The notes under the pieces are model-generated. The model was not told where the DNA came from. It saw only the letters and a program-made list of their open reading frames with translations, and made no database searches. A DNA stretch of 5,510 nt from Nitrospiraceae bacterium (GTDB lineage: Bacteria > Nitrospirota > Thermodesulfovibrionia > Thermodesulfovibrionales > UBA1546), in contig DOHC01000050.1 in the NCBI GenBank assembly GCA_003535475.1, positions 1-5,510 on the forward strand, written 5' to 3'. Shown one piece after another: positions 1-5,510 of this stretch. The position numbers were made by a program, and so were the translations under genes. Numbering within the stretch: the stretch's first letter is position 1; each line of letters opens with the position of its first letter.

Positions 1-42
1 TGCAGTTCAAGGTTGAATGTGGGATGCAAAATTGAGGGAATA

Positions 43-88
43 ATTTTAAATTTTGAATTGTAATTTTTCATTTTGATTTTTGAATTTA
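43..88. repeat. Degenerate 7-bp-period AT-rich array upstream of fumarase beta
   Basis: Six successive heptads can be read from position 43: ATTTTAA, ATTTTGA, ATTGTAA, TTTTTCA, TTTTGAT and TTTTGAA, followed by TTTA. The units are imperfect, but the 7-bp register holds for over 40 bp and ends five bases before the ribosome binding site of the fumarase gene. AT-rich DNA can look periodic by chance. The case is stronger because two other gaps in this window carry clearer 7-bp arrays. Positions 1-42 show no recognisable gene; short open frames end at 33-35 and 61-63 and could be the tail of an upstream gene, which cannot be decided here. Confidence 0.5.
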
Positions 89-92
89 TGTT

Positions 93-97
93 GGAAG
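93..97 (+). promoter_or_regulatory. Ribosome binding site choosing the ATG at 104
   Basis: GGAAG lies six bases before the ATG at 104. An upstream in-frame TTG at 80 would lengthen the protein by eight residues, but it lies inside the AT-rich array and has no Shine-Dalgarno sequence. GTG at 101 is a possible alternative start. Confidence 0.6.
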
Positions 98-103
98 AAT
101 GTG

Positions 104-715
104 ATGAATACTAAAATATTAAATCTGCCATTATCAAAGAAAGATGTCATGGGGCTTAATGCCGGAGATGTGGTTTTAATAAACGGCATGATAGTAACCG
201 GCAGGGATAAGATACATAAGTTTCTCTTTTATGAAAGGCCGTCAAAGAAGGATATTCCTTTTAATCTCAGTGGGACGATTCTCTATCATTGCGGGCCTAT
301 AGTAATACCCCCCCACCCCCCTTTAGTAAAGGGGGGTGGGGGGGTATTACGGGTTATTGCGTCGGGGCCGACGACAAGCATAAGGGTTGAGACGTATGAA
401 CACAGGATAATATCTTCGTACGGAATCAGGGGCATTATGGGAAAAGGCGGCATGTGCGAGCGCACTCTGGATGCAATGAAAAAAAATGGCTGCGTATATT
501 TTCATACCATCGGAGGCGCAGCAGCATATCTTGCTGACAGGGTAAAAAGAGTTGTTGATGTCTGGAAGCTCGAAGAGTTTGGCGCTCCTGAGGCGATGTG
601 GCTGATGGAGGTGGAGAATTTCCCCGCGATAGTGACAATGGATGCATACGGGAAAAGCCTGCATAATGATATTGTGAAGAAATCGGGCTCAGTGCTAAAG
701 AAACTTATAAAATGA
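104..715 (+). CDS. Fumarate hydratase class I (Fe-S), beta subunit, with palindrome-encoded insertion
   Basis: This is the C-terminal-domain subunit of a two-subunit class I fumarase, a cytosolic [4Fe-4S] enzyme that interconverts fumarate and (S)-malate in the TCA cycle; L-tartrate dehydratase beta is the close alternative. The 203-residue length fits the family. Recognisable blocks are GDVVLINGMIVTGRD (21-35), LYHCGP (60-65), ASGPTTSIR (86-94), the IMGKGGM loop (111-117), GGAAAYLADRVKRV (137-150) and ENFPAIVTMDAYGKSL (171-186). The SGPTTS and GKGGM motifs are typical of the family. The start is ATG 104, supported by GGAAG at 93-97. The oddity is residues 67-82, which are encoded wholly by a perfect palindrome (302-350) and give a Pro-rich then Gly-rich stretch where relatives have a short charged link between CGPIV and RVIASGPTTS. 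The frame stays open and the downstream motifs are intact, so the protein may still work. The alpha subunit, which normally carries the cluster ligands and is often adjacent, is not visible in the 103 bases upstream. Confidence 0.9.
   Translation: MNTKILNLPLSKKDVMGLNAGDVVLINGMIVTGRDKIHKFLFYERPSKKDIPFNLSGTILYHCGPIVIPPHPPLVKGGGGVLRVIASGPTTSIRVETYEHRIISSYGIRGIMGKGGMCERTLDAMKKNGCVYFHTIGGAAAYLADRVKRVVDVWKLEEFGAPEAMWLMEVENFPAIVTMDAYGKSLHNDIVKKSGSVLKKLIK
302..350. repeat. Perfect 49-bp palindrome inside the fumarase beta gene
   Basis: The left arm reads GTAATA, seven C, A, six C, TTT (302-324). The right arm (328-350) is its exact reverse complement. The centre AGT (325-327) also closes, so the palindrome is perfect around G326. 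The C-rich to TTTAGTAAA to G-rich layout resembles short dispersed palindromes seen in many environmental bacterial genomes, usually between genes. Here it is read as 16 codons (V67-L82) plus one base of R83. No T-run follows, so it does not look like a Rho-independent terminator, but the RNA hairpin would be very stable. Confidence 0.9.
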
Positions 716-761
716 CAGCGCACATTATTAATAGGCCGGGCAGTCTCTCGCTTCCTGCGAT

Positions 762-875
762 ATTTTTCGGCAGTTCTAAAGCTCATTACGCTACATCCTC
801 GAAACTCGGTCGTGCCGACCTCAGACAGTCGAGCCTGTGGCCGCTCCATTTCGCCAAGAACTGTTACCGAAAAAT
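762..875. repeat. Hairpin-forming element with inverted ends, possible dispersed repeat
   Basis: The arm ATTTTTCGG-CAGTTC (762-776) is matched by GAACTG-TTA-CCGAAAAAT (858-875). That gives 15 paired bases with one 3-base bulge, around an interior of about 80 bp. Inside is a nested stem: CTCGA (798-802) with TCGAG (829-833), enclosing GGTCG-TGC-CGACC (808-820). Weaker complementarity may extend the outer stem towards about 735 and 902. The structure suits a small non-autonomous mobile or REP-like element, or a structured RNA. There is no transposase and no clear target duplication. No coding function is supported here. The rest of the gap 716-968 holds only this element and the array at 933-960. 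Confidence 0.55.
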
Positions 876-932
876 CCCGAAAGTCGCTCAAAACAGCCCA
901 GCCTATAAGTTAAAAGTTTTTCTATTTTTAAA

Positions 933-960
933 CTATTCACTATTTACTATTCACTATTCA
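933..960. repeat. 7-bp tandem array (CTATTCA) abutting the NDUFA9-like gene
   Basis: Four consecutive heptads are seen: CTATTCA, CTATTTA, CTATTCA and CTATTCA, starting at 933, 940, 947 and 954. They end eight bases before the ATG at 969. More degenerate copies may extend left into 919-932. No Shine-Dalgarno sequence lies between the array and the start codon, so the array occupies the place of the normal leader. Confidence 0.8.
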
Positions 961-968
961 TTCTTGTC

Positions 969-1856
969 ATGATCTTCATTGCCGGGGCATCTGGTTTTGT
1001 CGGCGGGCATCTTATAGATGCGCTGCTGAAAAACGGTTATAAGCTCAGGTGTCTTGCGCGTTCCGATAAAGTGGAAAATTCATTAAGAGAAAAAGGCATT
1101 GAAGTTGTCTCAGGCGACATCACAATTCCCGAAACCCTTGAAGGCGCATTGAATGGGATTGATTTCGTAATTCATCTTGTCGGAATAATAGAAGAGAGGG
1201 GTTCATCCACTTTTAAGAGCGTTCATGTAGAGGGAACAAGGAATCTGATTGCTGAGGCGAAGATGGCAGGGGTGAAACACTTTTTTTATCAGAGCGCTCT
1301 CGGCGCTGACAAGAGTTCATGGTCAGGCTATCTCAGGACAAAGGCAGAGGCTGAGGAGATAGTGGCGTCATCAGGCATTCCGTTTACAATCTTCAGGCCC
1401 TCGCTGATAATAGGCAAATGGGATGGGTTTACAAAAAGGCTGAAAGACCTCATAAAAATATCTCCTGTTATTCCTATTCCCGGCACTGGGAAATCAAAGT
1501 TGCAGCCCATTTATATAAACGACTGGATAAGCTGTATGCTCAAGGCGCTTGCATCGCCTGATTCATTCAAGGGGATTTTTGAGATTGGCGGGCCGCAGCA
1601 GCTCACATACAATGAAATAGTCAAGACCCTTGCCGATGTAATGAAATCAAAAAAAACAATAATACACATGCCGATGGGACTTATGAAGTTCGGAGCATTG
1701 ATTGCTGAAAAGACAATTCCTTTCCTGCCTGTAAGCTCCGAGCAGCTAAGGCTGCTTGAAACAGACAATATATGCGATATGCATTCCGTGGAGAAAAACT
1801 TTGGATTCAATCCTATAAAATATAAAGACGCATTAAAGGAATTTATCAATGAATGA
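969..1856 (+). CDS. NAD(P)-binding atypical SDR, NDUFA9-like / NAD-dependent epimerase family
   Basis: This is an extended/atypical short-chain dehydrogenase of 295 residues, of the type annotated as complex I NDUFA9-family or nucleoside-diphosphate-sugar epimerase-like. The Rossmann glycine motif GASGFVG is at 6-12, so the nucleotide-binding fold starts at the first residue and the ATG at 969 is very likely correct. Other SDR marks are SGD (48-50), HLVGII (69-74) in place of the usual NAAG-type turn, a possible active-site pair Y121/K125 in YLRTK, FRPSLIIG (142-149), and LQPIYINDW (178-186) in the C-terminal substrate lobe. No signal peptide or membrane segment is evident. The exact substrate cannot be read from sequence; bacterial relatives are uncharacterised or linked to quinone or complex I biology only by homology. 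No Shine-Dalgarno sequence precedes the start, because a 7-bp repeat array occupies the leader. The gene is separated from fumarase by 253 bp of repeats, so co-transcription is uncertain. Confidence 0.88.
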   Translation: MIFIAGASGFVGGHLIDALLKNGYKLRCLARSDKVENSLREKGIEVVSGDITIPETLEGALNGIDFVIHLVGIIEERGSSTFKSVHVEGTRNLIAEAKMAGVKHFFYQSALGADKSSWSGYLRTKAEAEEIVASSGIPFTIFRPSLIIGKWDGFTKRLKDLIKISPVIPIPGTGKSKLQPIYINDWISCMLKALASPDSFKGIFEIGGPQQLTYNEIVKTLADVMKSKKTIIHMPMGLMKFGALIAEKTIPFLPVSSEQLRLLETDNICDMHSVEKNFGFNPIKYKDALKEFINE

Positions 1857-1886
1857 ATTTTTTGAAGGGGAAAATAATAGCTCAGC

Positions 1887-1916
1887 TTGCAAACATAATC
1901 TTCTTTAAAGTAATAT
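1887..1916 (+). promoter_or_regulatory. Weak sigma70-like promoter candidate upstream of apgM
   Basis: TTGCAA (1887-1892) and TAATAT (1911-1916) are separated by 18 bp. Each box matches the consensus at four of six positions. It lies about 55 bases before the apgM start, in the 115-bp gap after the NDUFA9-like gene. A match this weak in AT-rich DNA can arise by chance. No terminator hairpin is visible in the gap. Confidence 0.25.
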
Positions 1917-1971
1917 TTTAATAGCGCTGCGATTCAATGGCGGAGAAGTATTTTAGAAAGCAGAGGATTTT

Positions 1972-3180
1972 ATGCAGGACATCGTTAAAAGTATTATCCA
2001 GAAAAATGATTCAAAGATAGTGATGGTTGTTCTTGACGGTCTCGGAGGGCTTCCGATGCACGGCAAGAGCGAACTGGAAGTTGCTGACATTCCGAATCTT
2101 GATATGCTTGCAAAGAATTCAGCGTGCGGACTGCATACGCCTGTGTCTTTCGGCATAACTCCGGGAAGCGGGCCAGGGCATCTCGCACTTTTTGGTTATG
2201 ACACGATAAAATGGCAGATAGGAAGAGGTGTGCTTGAAGCTCTCGGGCTTGGAATAGAATTAAAAAAGACAGATATAGCTGTCAGGTGCAATTATGCGAC
2301 AATTGAAAATGGTCTTATCAAAGACAGGCGCGCCGGCAGGATACCAACGGAGAAAAGCCGAAAGATTACAGAAAGGCTGCAAAAGAAAATAAGGAAGATT
2401 GAAAACGCAGAAGTAATTTTTGTTCCGGGGATGGAGCACAGGTTTGCCGTTGTTTTGAGATTCCCTGCGCCGCTGGAAAAGGGCGCTGCAGATATCATGG
2501 ATACAGATCCTCAGAAAGAGGGGAAACCTCCGGTCAAAGTTACACCGATGTGCGCGCAGGCAGAAAAGATTGCGAAGATTATAGAAAAACTGATAAAGGC
2601 AGTGACAGAAATCATCAGGAATCAGGATACGGCAAACTCTATCCTGCTCAGAGGCTTTTCTCAGGCGCCTGATATTCCGCATTTTGAGGAAGTGTACGGA
2701 CTTAAATCAGTTGCAATTGCAACTTATCCGATGTACAGGGGGCTTGCAAAACTTATCGGCATGGACGCCCCTGCTGTAACAGGCGGAATGAAAGAAGAGA
2801 TAGATTTTCTGAAGCAGAATTATAAGAAATATGACTTCTTTTTTGTCCATATAAAGAAGGTCGATTCTTACGGAGAGGACGGCAATTTCAAAGAGAAGGC
2901 GGCGGAGATTGAAAGATTTGACCGCATTCTGCCGAGAATCCTTGCGCTGGAACCGCAGGTCTTAATCATTACAGGCGACCATTCCACACCATCTTTGCTT
3001 AAAGGCCATAGCTGGCATCCTGTGCCTGTGCTCCTCAGTTCCGCTTATGTCTTTGGAGGGCTCTGCAATTCTTTTTCAGAGAGGGAGTGCGTCAGAGGAG
3101 AATTCGGAATATTCCCCACAGTTAATCTCATGCCATTAGCGCTCGCAAATGCATTGCGTCTCAAGAAATTCGGTGCATAA
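1972..3180 (+). CDS. apgM: Cofactor-independent phosphoglycerate mutase, archaeal type (aPGAM)
   Basis: It interconverts 3-phosphoglycerate and 2-phosphoglycerate in cytosolic glycolysis/gluconeogenesis without 2,3-bisphosphoglycerate, using two divalent metal ions. At 402 residues it has the normal length for the archaeal-type family, which belongs to the alkaline phosphatase/iPGM superfamily and is shorter than E. coli GpmI. Visible motifs are VVLDGLGGLP (19-28, metal ligand D22), ITPGSGPGHLALFGYD (62-77, with S66 as the likely phosphorylated nucleophile), RAGRIPTEK (120-128), TDPQKEGKPP (178-187), HIKKVDSYGEDGN (293-305), TGDHSTP (334-340, ligands D336/H337) and GHSWHPVP (345-352, ligand H349). 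All core residues are present, so it should be active. The start ATG has AGAGGA at 1962-1967, well spaced. It appears to head a unit with the TatD-radical SAM gene 21 bp downstream. Confidence 0.94.
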   Translation: MQDIVKSIIQKNDSKIVMVVLDGLGGLPMHGKSELEVADIPNLDMLAKNSACGLHTPVSFGITPGSGPGHLALFGYDTIKWQIGRGVLEALGLGIELKKTDIAVRCNYATIENGLIKDRRAGRIPTEKSRKITERLQKKIRKIENAEVIFVPGMEHRFAVVLRFPAPLEKGAADIMDTDPQKEGKPPVKVTPMCAQAEKIAKIIEKLIKAVTEIIRNQDTANSILLRGFSQAPDIPHFEEVYGLKSVAIATYPMYRGLAKLIGMDAPAVTGGMKEEIDFLKQNYKKYDFFFVHIKKVDSYGEDGNFKEKAAEIERFDRILPRILALEPQVLIITGDHSTPSLLKGHSWHPVPVLLSSAYVFGGLCNSFSERECVRGEFGIFPTVNLMPLALANALRLKKFGA

Positions 3181-3184
3181 AGCC

Positions 3185-3263
3185 GTAATGAGTCATGCGT
3201 AATGCGTAACAGATTGAAGGAAAATTTATCTAACTCATCACGTATCACGGTTCACGCGTCACC
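3185..3263. repeat. Inverted pair of 7-bp-period arrays at the 5' end of the TatD fusion gene
   Basis: The left half (3185-3212) reads GTAATGA, GTCATGC, GTAATGC, GTAACAG. The right half (3233-3263) reads ACTCATC, ACGTATC, ACGGTTC, ACGCGTC, ACC. Read on the opposite strand, the right half is made of GTGATGC-like heptads, so the two halves are inverted copies of one degenerate 7-bp motif around a 20-bp spacer. They can form an imperfect hairpin; GTAATGAGT (3185-3193) pairs with ACTCATCAC (3233-3241) at eight of nine positions. The array covers the gap after apgM and encodes about the first 21 residues of the next open frame. Confidence 0.75.
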
Positions 3264-4629
3264 GGCATTTATTGACACCCATTGTCACCTTGAGATGACT
3301 GAATTTGATGAAGACAGGGATAAAGTTATCCAAAGGGCAAGGGACGCAGGGATAGAAGCTGTTATTACAGTTGGCTCTGATCTGAAAGGCAATATCGGAA
3401 GTCTAAGGCTTTCTGAAAAATATGATTTCATCTACTCCTCGGTCGGCATACATCCTCATGATGCAAAGGATTTTACAGAGGAAATATATAATCAGATAAA
3501 AAAGTGGGCGGCATCCTCACCAAAGGTTGTTGCAATCGGCGAAACAGGACTTGATTATCATTACGATAACTCACCAAGAGATATTCAGAAAGAGGTTTTT
3601 AAAAAGCATCTGCTTCTTGCAAAAGAACTTGCACTGCCGGTAATCATACACAGCAGGGAGGCAAAAAAAGATACGCTTGAAATACTGGGAGATTCAGGAA
3701 TAAACAGGGGAGTTCTGCACTGCTTCTCAGGAGACATGGATATGGCGGAGAAGGCTATGGAGATGGGGCTTTACATATCCATAGCAGGGCCTGTCACGTT
3801 CAAGAATGCAGTCAAATTACGGGAAATAACAGAGGCGATTCCTGATGATTATCTCCTCATAGAGACAGACGCTCCGTATCTTACGCCAGAACCGTTCAGA
3901 GGCAAAAGGAATGAGCCGTCTTTTTTAGTTAATACCGCTGAAAAAATAGCAGAGGTGAGGAGGGTGAGCCTTGAAGATATTGCAAGGATTACAACACTCA
4001 ATGCAAGGCGGCTTTTCAGGATAGGAAAGTCCATTCAGCAAGGGGAGATAACCTATAAGATACGAGACAGCCTTTATCTCAATATAACGAACAGATGCAC
4101 AAACAAGTGCTCGTTCTGTGTGAGGTTTCATAGCGACTATGTGAAAGGGCATAACCTCAGGCTTTCCTCTGAACCGACAGAGGAAGAACTTAAAATAGCA
4201 ATAGGCGACCCTGTTCAATATAAAGAGATTGTTTTCTGCGGCTATGGCGAGCCGTTTCTGAGATTTGAAATAGTTAAAAATATTGCCCGGTGGATAAAAG
4301 AGATAGGAGGCAGGGTCAGGATTAATACAAACGGGCACGGCAACATTATAAACCGCCGGAACATACTTCCTGAATTAAAAGGTTTCGTGGATGTCATCTC
4401 TGTCAGCCTTGATGCACAGGATGAGAAGGCTTATGACAGGATATGCGCGCCTGATTTCAAGAATGCATTCCATGAGGTTATATCATTCATAAAGGAGGCA
4501 AAGCAGTATATTCCTGATGTTCAGGCTACTGTTGTTGAAATGGCAGGCGTTGATGTTGAGAAATGCAGGAAGATTACAGATGAATTAGGCGTTAAGCTCA
4601 GGGTAAGGAAGCTGGATGTTGTCGGTTAA
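3202..4629 (+). CDS. TatD-family metal-dependent nuclease fused to a TatD-associated radical SAM domain
   Basis: This is a 475-residue fusion. Residues about 23-277 are a complete TatD hydrolase (TIM barrel; metal-dependent DNase/exonuclease family). Its metal ligands are all visible: DTHCH (H27, H29), E114 in GETGLDY, H150 in HSRE, H173 in LHCFSG and D223 in ETDAP. Residues about 284-475 are a short radical SAM domain with the cluster motif C299-x3-C303-x2-C306 and a SAM-binding GYGEP at 347-351, matching what I recall as the TatD-linked radical SAM family (TIGR04038). The substrate of that domain is unknown. TatD proteins act on DNA ends, and a cyanobacterial member (DTD3) deacylates D-aminoacyl-tRNA, so the target could be nucleic acid or tRNA. 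The start is uncertain: ATG 3202 and TTG 3214 lie in the inverted 7-bp array with no properly spaced Shine-Dalgarno sequence, and TatD proteins normally begin at the FIDTHCH segment, residue 23 here. The 3' end overlaps the next gene by 14 bp. Confidence 0.92.
   Translation: MRNRLKENLSNSSRITVHASPAFIDTHCHLEMTEFDEDRDKVIQRARDAGIEAVITVGSDLKGNIGSLRLSEKYDFIYSSVGIHPHDAKDFTEEIYNQIKKWAASSPKVVAIGETGLDYHYDNSPRDIQKEVFKKHLLLAKELALPVIIHSREAKKDTLEILGDSGINRGVLHCFSGDMDMAEKAMEMGLYISIAGPVTFKNAVKLREITEAIPDDYLLIETDAPYLTPEPFRGKRNEPSFLVNTAEKIAEVRRVSLEDIARITTLNARRLFRIGKSIQQGEITYKIRDSLYLNITNRCTNKCSFCVRFHSDYVKGHNLRLSSEPTEEELKIAIGDPVQYKEIVFCGYGEPFLRFEIVKNIARWIKEIGGRVRINTNGHGNIINRRNILPELKGFVDVISVSLDAQDEKAYDRICAPDFKNAFHEVISFIKEAKQYIPDVQATVVEMAGVDVEKCRKITDELGVKLRVRKLDVVG
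4605..4610 (+). promoter_or_regulatory. Ribosome binding site of the TIGR02757 gene, inside the TatD fusion gene
   Basis: AAGGAA lies five bases before the ATG at 4616, within the last codons of the upstream gene. It supports a 14-bp overlap and coupled translation. Confidence 0.65.
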
Positions 4630-5510
4630 AGCCCTGCTTGATAAGTTTTACGGCGAATACGATTTTAAAGAGAGGATACTCCATGACCCCATTGAATTCC
4701 CGCACAGATATAAAAGGCGCGAGGATATAGAAATTGCCGGCTTTATTGCTTCGTGTTTTGCCTATGGGAAAGTTGGTTTATTCAAGCCTGTAATAGAAAA
4801 AGTCCTTTCGGCAATGCGCAGCAGCCCGTATGATTTTCTCATGGAGTTTAAAGTAAAAAAAGACAGCAGGTTGTTTTCAGGGATAAAGTACAGGTTTAAC
4901 GAGAATAAGGACATCATCTGCCTTCTTCATATCATCAGTCATCTGCTGAGAAGTCATAAATCCATAGAGAATGTTTTTAAGAGTTTTTATAAAGAAACTG
5001 ATTCTGATACAGGCAATGCCCTGACAGGTTTTATAGATTGCGCCCTTAAGACAGACACAGCCGATGTTTACGAAAAGAATTTAAAACCGGATGGCTTGCT
5101 CCAGTTCTTTCCTTCACCTTCAAAAGGCAGCGCATGCAAGAGAATGAACCTTTTTCTTAGGTGGATGATAAGAAATAAAGACATTGATTTTGGCATCTGG
5201 AAGGGCATACCTGAAAACAAGCTCATCATACCTCTGGACACTCACATAGCGAAGATTTCAAGGTGCCTTGGCTTTACAAAGCGCAAATCTCAGGATTGGA
5301 AAATGGCTGTGGAGATAACAAACGCATTAAAGAAGCTTGATTCCGATGACCCGCTTAAATATGATTTTGCAATGTGCCATTACGGAATAGCAGGGCTGTG
5401 CAGTTCAAGAGATGATATAAAAGACAGCAGGTGCAGAAAGTGTTTGTTAAAAAAAGGAATTCAGTTCAGACAGAAGAAATGTGTGAGCCAGTTCAATAAT
5501 GAAGTGCAAC
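4616..5510 (+). CDS. TIGR02757/DUF2400 family protein, HhH-GPD-like (3' end outside window)
   Basis: The reading frame is open from ATG 4616 to the window edge, 298 codons without a stop. Family marks are DPIEFPHRYKRREDIEIAGF (24-43), IASCFAYGK (44-52), FFPSPSKGSACKRMNLFLRW (C-terminal half) and IPLDTHIAKISRCLGF beginning near 205. The function is not established. The PLDTH segment (D208) followed by a helix resembles the catalytic-Asp region of HhH-GPD DNA glycosylases such as endonuclease III (VDTH), so a DNA-repair or nucleic-acid role is an inference. The end is cysteine-rich: C254, C262, C273, C276 and C289, spaced x7, x10, x2, x12, which could hold an Fe-S cluster although it is not the endonuclease III spacing. 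The family is usually about 250-270 residues by my recollection, so this one carries an extra tail. No signal peptide or membrane segment is seen. Translation is probably coupled to the TatD-radical SAM gene. Confidence 0.88.
   Translation, partial: MLSVKALLDKFYGEYDFKERILHDPIEFPHRYKRREDIEIAGFIASCFAYGKVGLFKPVIEKVLSAMRSSPYDFLMEFKVKKDSRLFSGIKYRFNENKDIICLLHIISHLLRSHKSIENVFKSFYKETDSDTGNALTGFIDCALKTDTADVYEKNLKPDGLLQFFPSPSKGSACKRMNLFLRWMIRNKDIDFGIWKGIPENKLIIPLDTHIAKISRCLGFTKRKSQDWKMAVEITNALKKLDSDDPLKYDFAMCHYGIAGLCSSRDDIKDSRCRKCLLKKGIQFRQKKCVSQFNNEVQ

Noticed and set aside
1..35. C-terminus of a fumarase alpha subunit in frame 3, stop at 33-35
   Set aside because: Only ten codons are visible and they do not match any alpha-subunit ending I can recognise.
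302..350. Rho-independent terminator
   Set aside because: The stem is strong, but it lies inside an intact coding frame and is followed by TATTACGGG with no T-run.
502..891. 129-codon minus-strand frame
   Set aside because: It covers the antisense of conserved fumarase codons and the hairpin element. Similar short frames could appear at other copies of the element, but nothing supports a protein.
712..972. 86-codon frame starting with an ATGA overlap of the fumarase stop
   Set aside because: Its codons run through the hairpin element and the CTATTCA array, its ending (repeated NYSLFTIHYSF-like residues) is simply the translated repeat, and no family is recognisable. The overlap alone is not enough.
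2260..2682. 140-codon minus-strand frame opposite apgM, and other antisense frames at 1511-1849, 3849-4034 and 3925-4338
   Set aside because: They are shadows of well-supported + strand genes with conserved catalytic motifs, and show no family features of their own.
3185..3263. CRISPR-like or tRNA-like structure
   Set aside because: Units are 7 bp and degenerate with no spacers, and the fold is a single imperfect hairpin, not a cloverleaf.
5399..5409. 11-bp match between the window start (TGCAGTTCAAG, 1-11) and 5399-5409
   Set aside because: The second copy is inside TIGR02757 coding sequence, the match stops at once on the right, and the length is compatible with chance.

Overview
The window is compact bacterial DNA, with every supported gene on the + strand. 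It holds a class I fumarase beta subunit, an NDUFA9-like NAD(P)-binding SDR protein, an archaeal-type cofactor-independent phosphoglycerate mutase, a TatD nuclease fused to a small radical SAM domain, and the first 298 codons of a TIGR02757/DUF2400 protein. Base composition is moderate, with AT-rich gaps. The archaeal-type mutase, the methanogen-like fumarase beta and the TatD/radical SAM fusion suggest an anaerobic or microaerophilic deep-branching bacterium. Nitrospirota (Thermodesulfovibrio-like) or a deltaproteobacterial relative is my best guess; this is inferred from gene content and not proven.

Layout: 1-103 is an AT-rich leader with a degenerate 7-bp-period array. 104-715 is fumarase beta, interrupted by a perfect 49-bp palindrome that is translated in frame. 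716-968 is a gene-free gap holding a roughly 114-bp hairpin-forming element and a second 7-bp array. 969-1856 is the NDUFA9-like gene. 1857-1971 is a gap with a weak promoter candidate. 1972-3180 is apgM. 3185-3263 is a third 7-bp array, made of two inverted halves, which runs into the 5' end of the TatD/radical SAM gene (3202-4629). The TIGR02757 gene overlaps that gene by 14 bp and runs off the right edge.

The last three genes look like one transcription unit (gaps of 21 bp and -14 bp). The mutase is a glycolytic/gluconeogenic housekeeping enzyme. The TatD-radical SAM fusion and the HhH-GPD-resembling TIGR02757 protein are tightly coupled and may work together on nucleic acid, though no activity is known for the pair. 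Fumarase beta would need an alpha subunit, which is not visible here.

The most unusual content is the repeats. Three arrays of quite different sequence share a 7-bp period, and each sits directly upstream of or inside a gene start. A fourth, palindromic repeat has become part of a metabolic enzyme. I see no CRISPR array, transposase, tRNA or rRNA.
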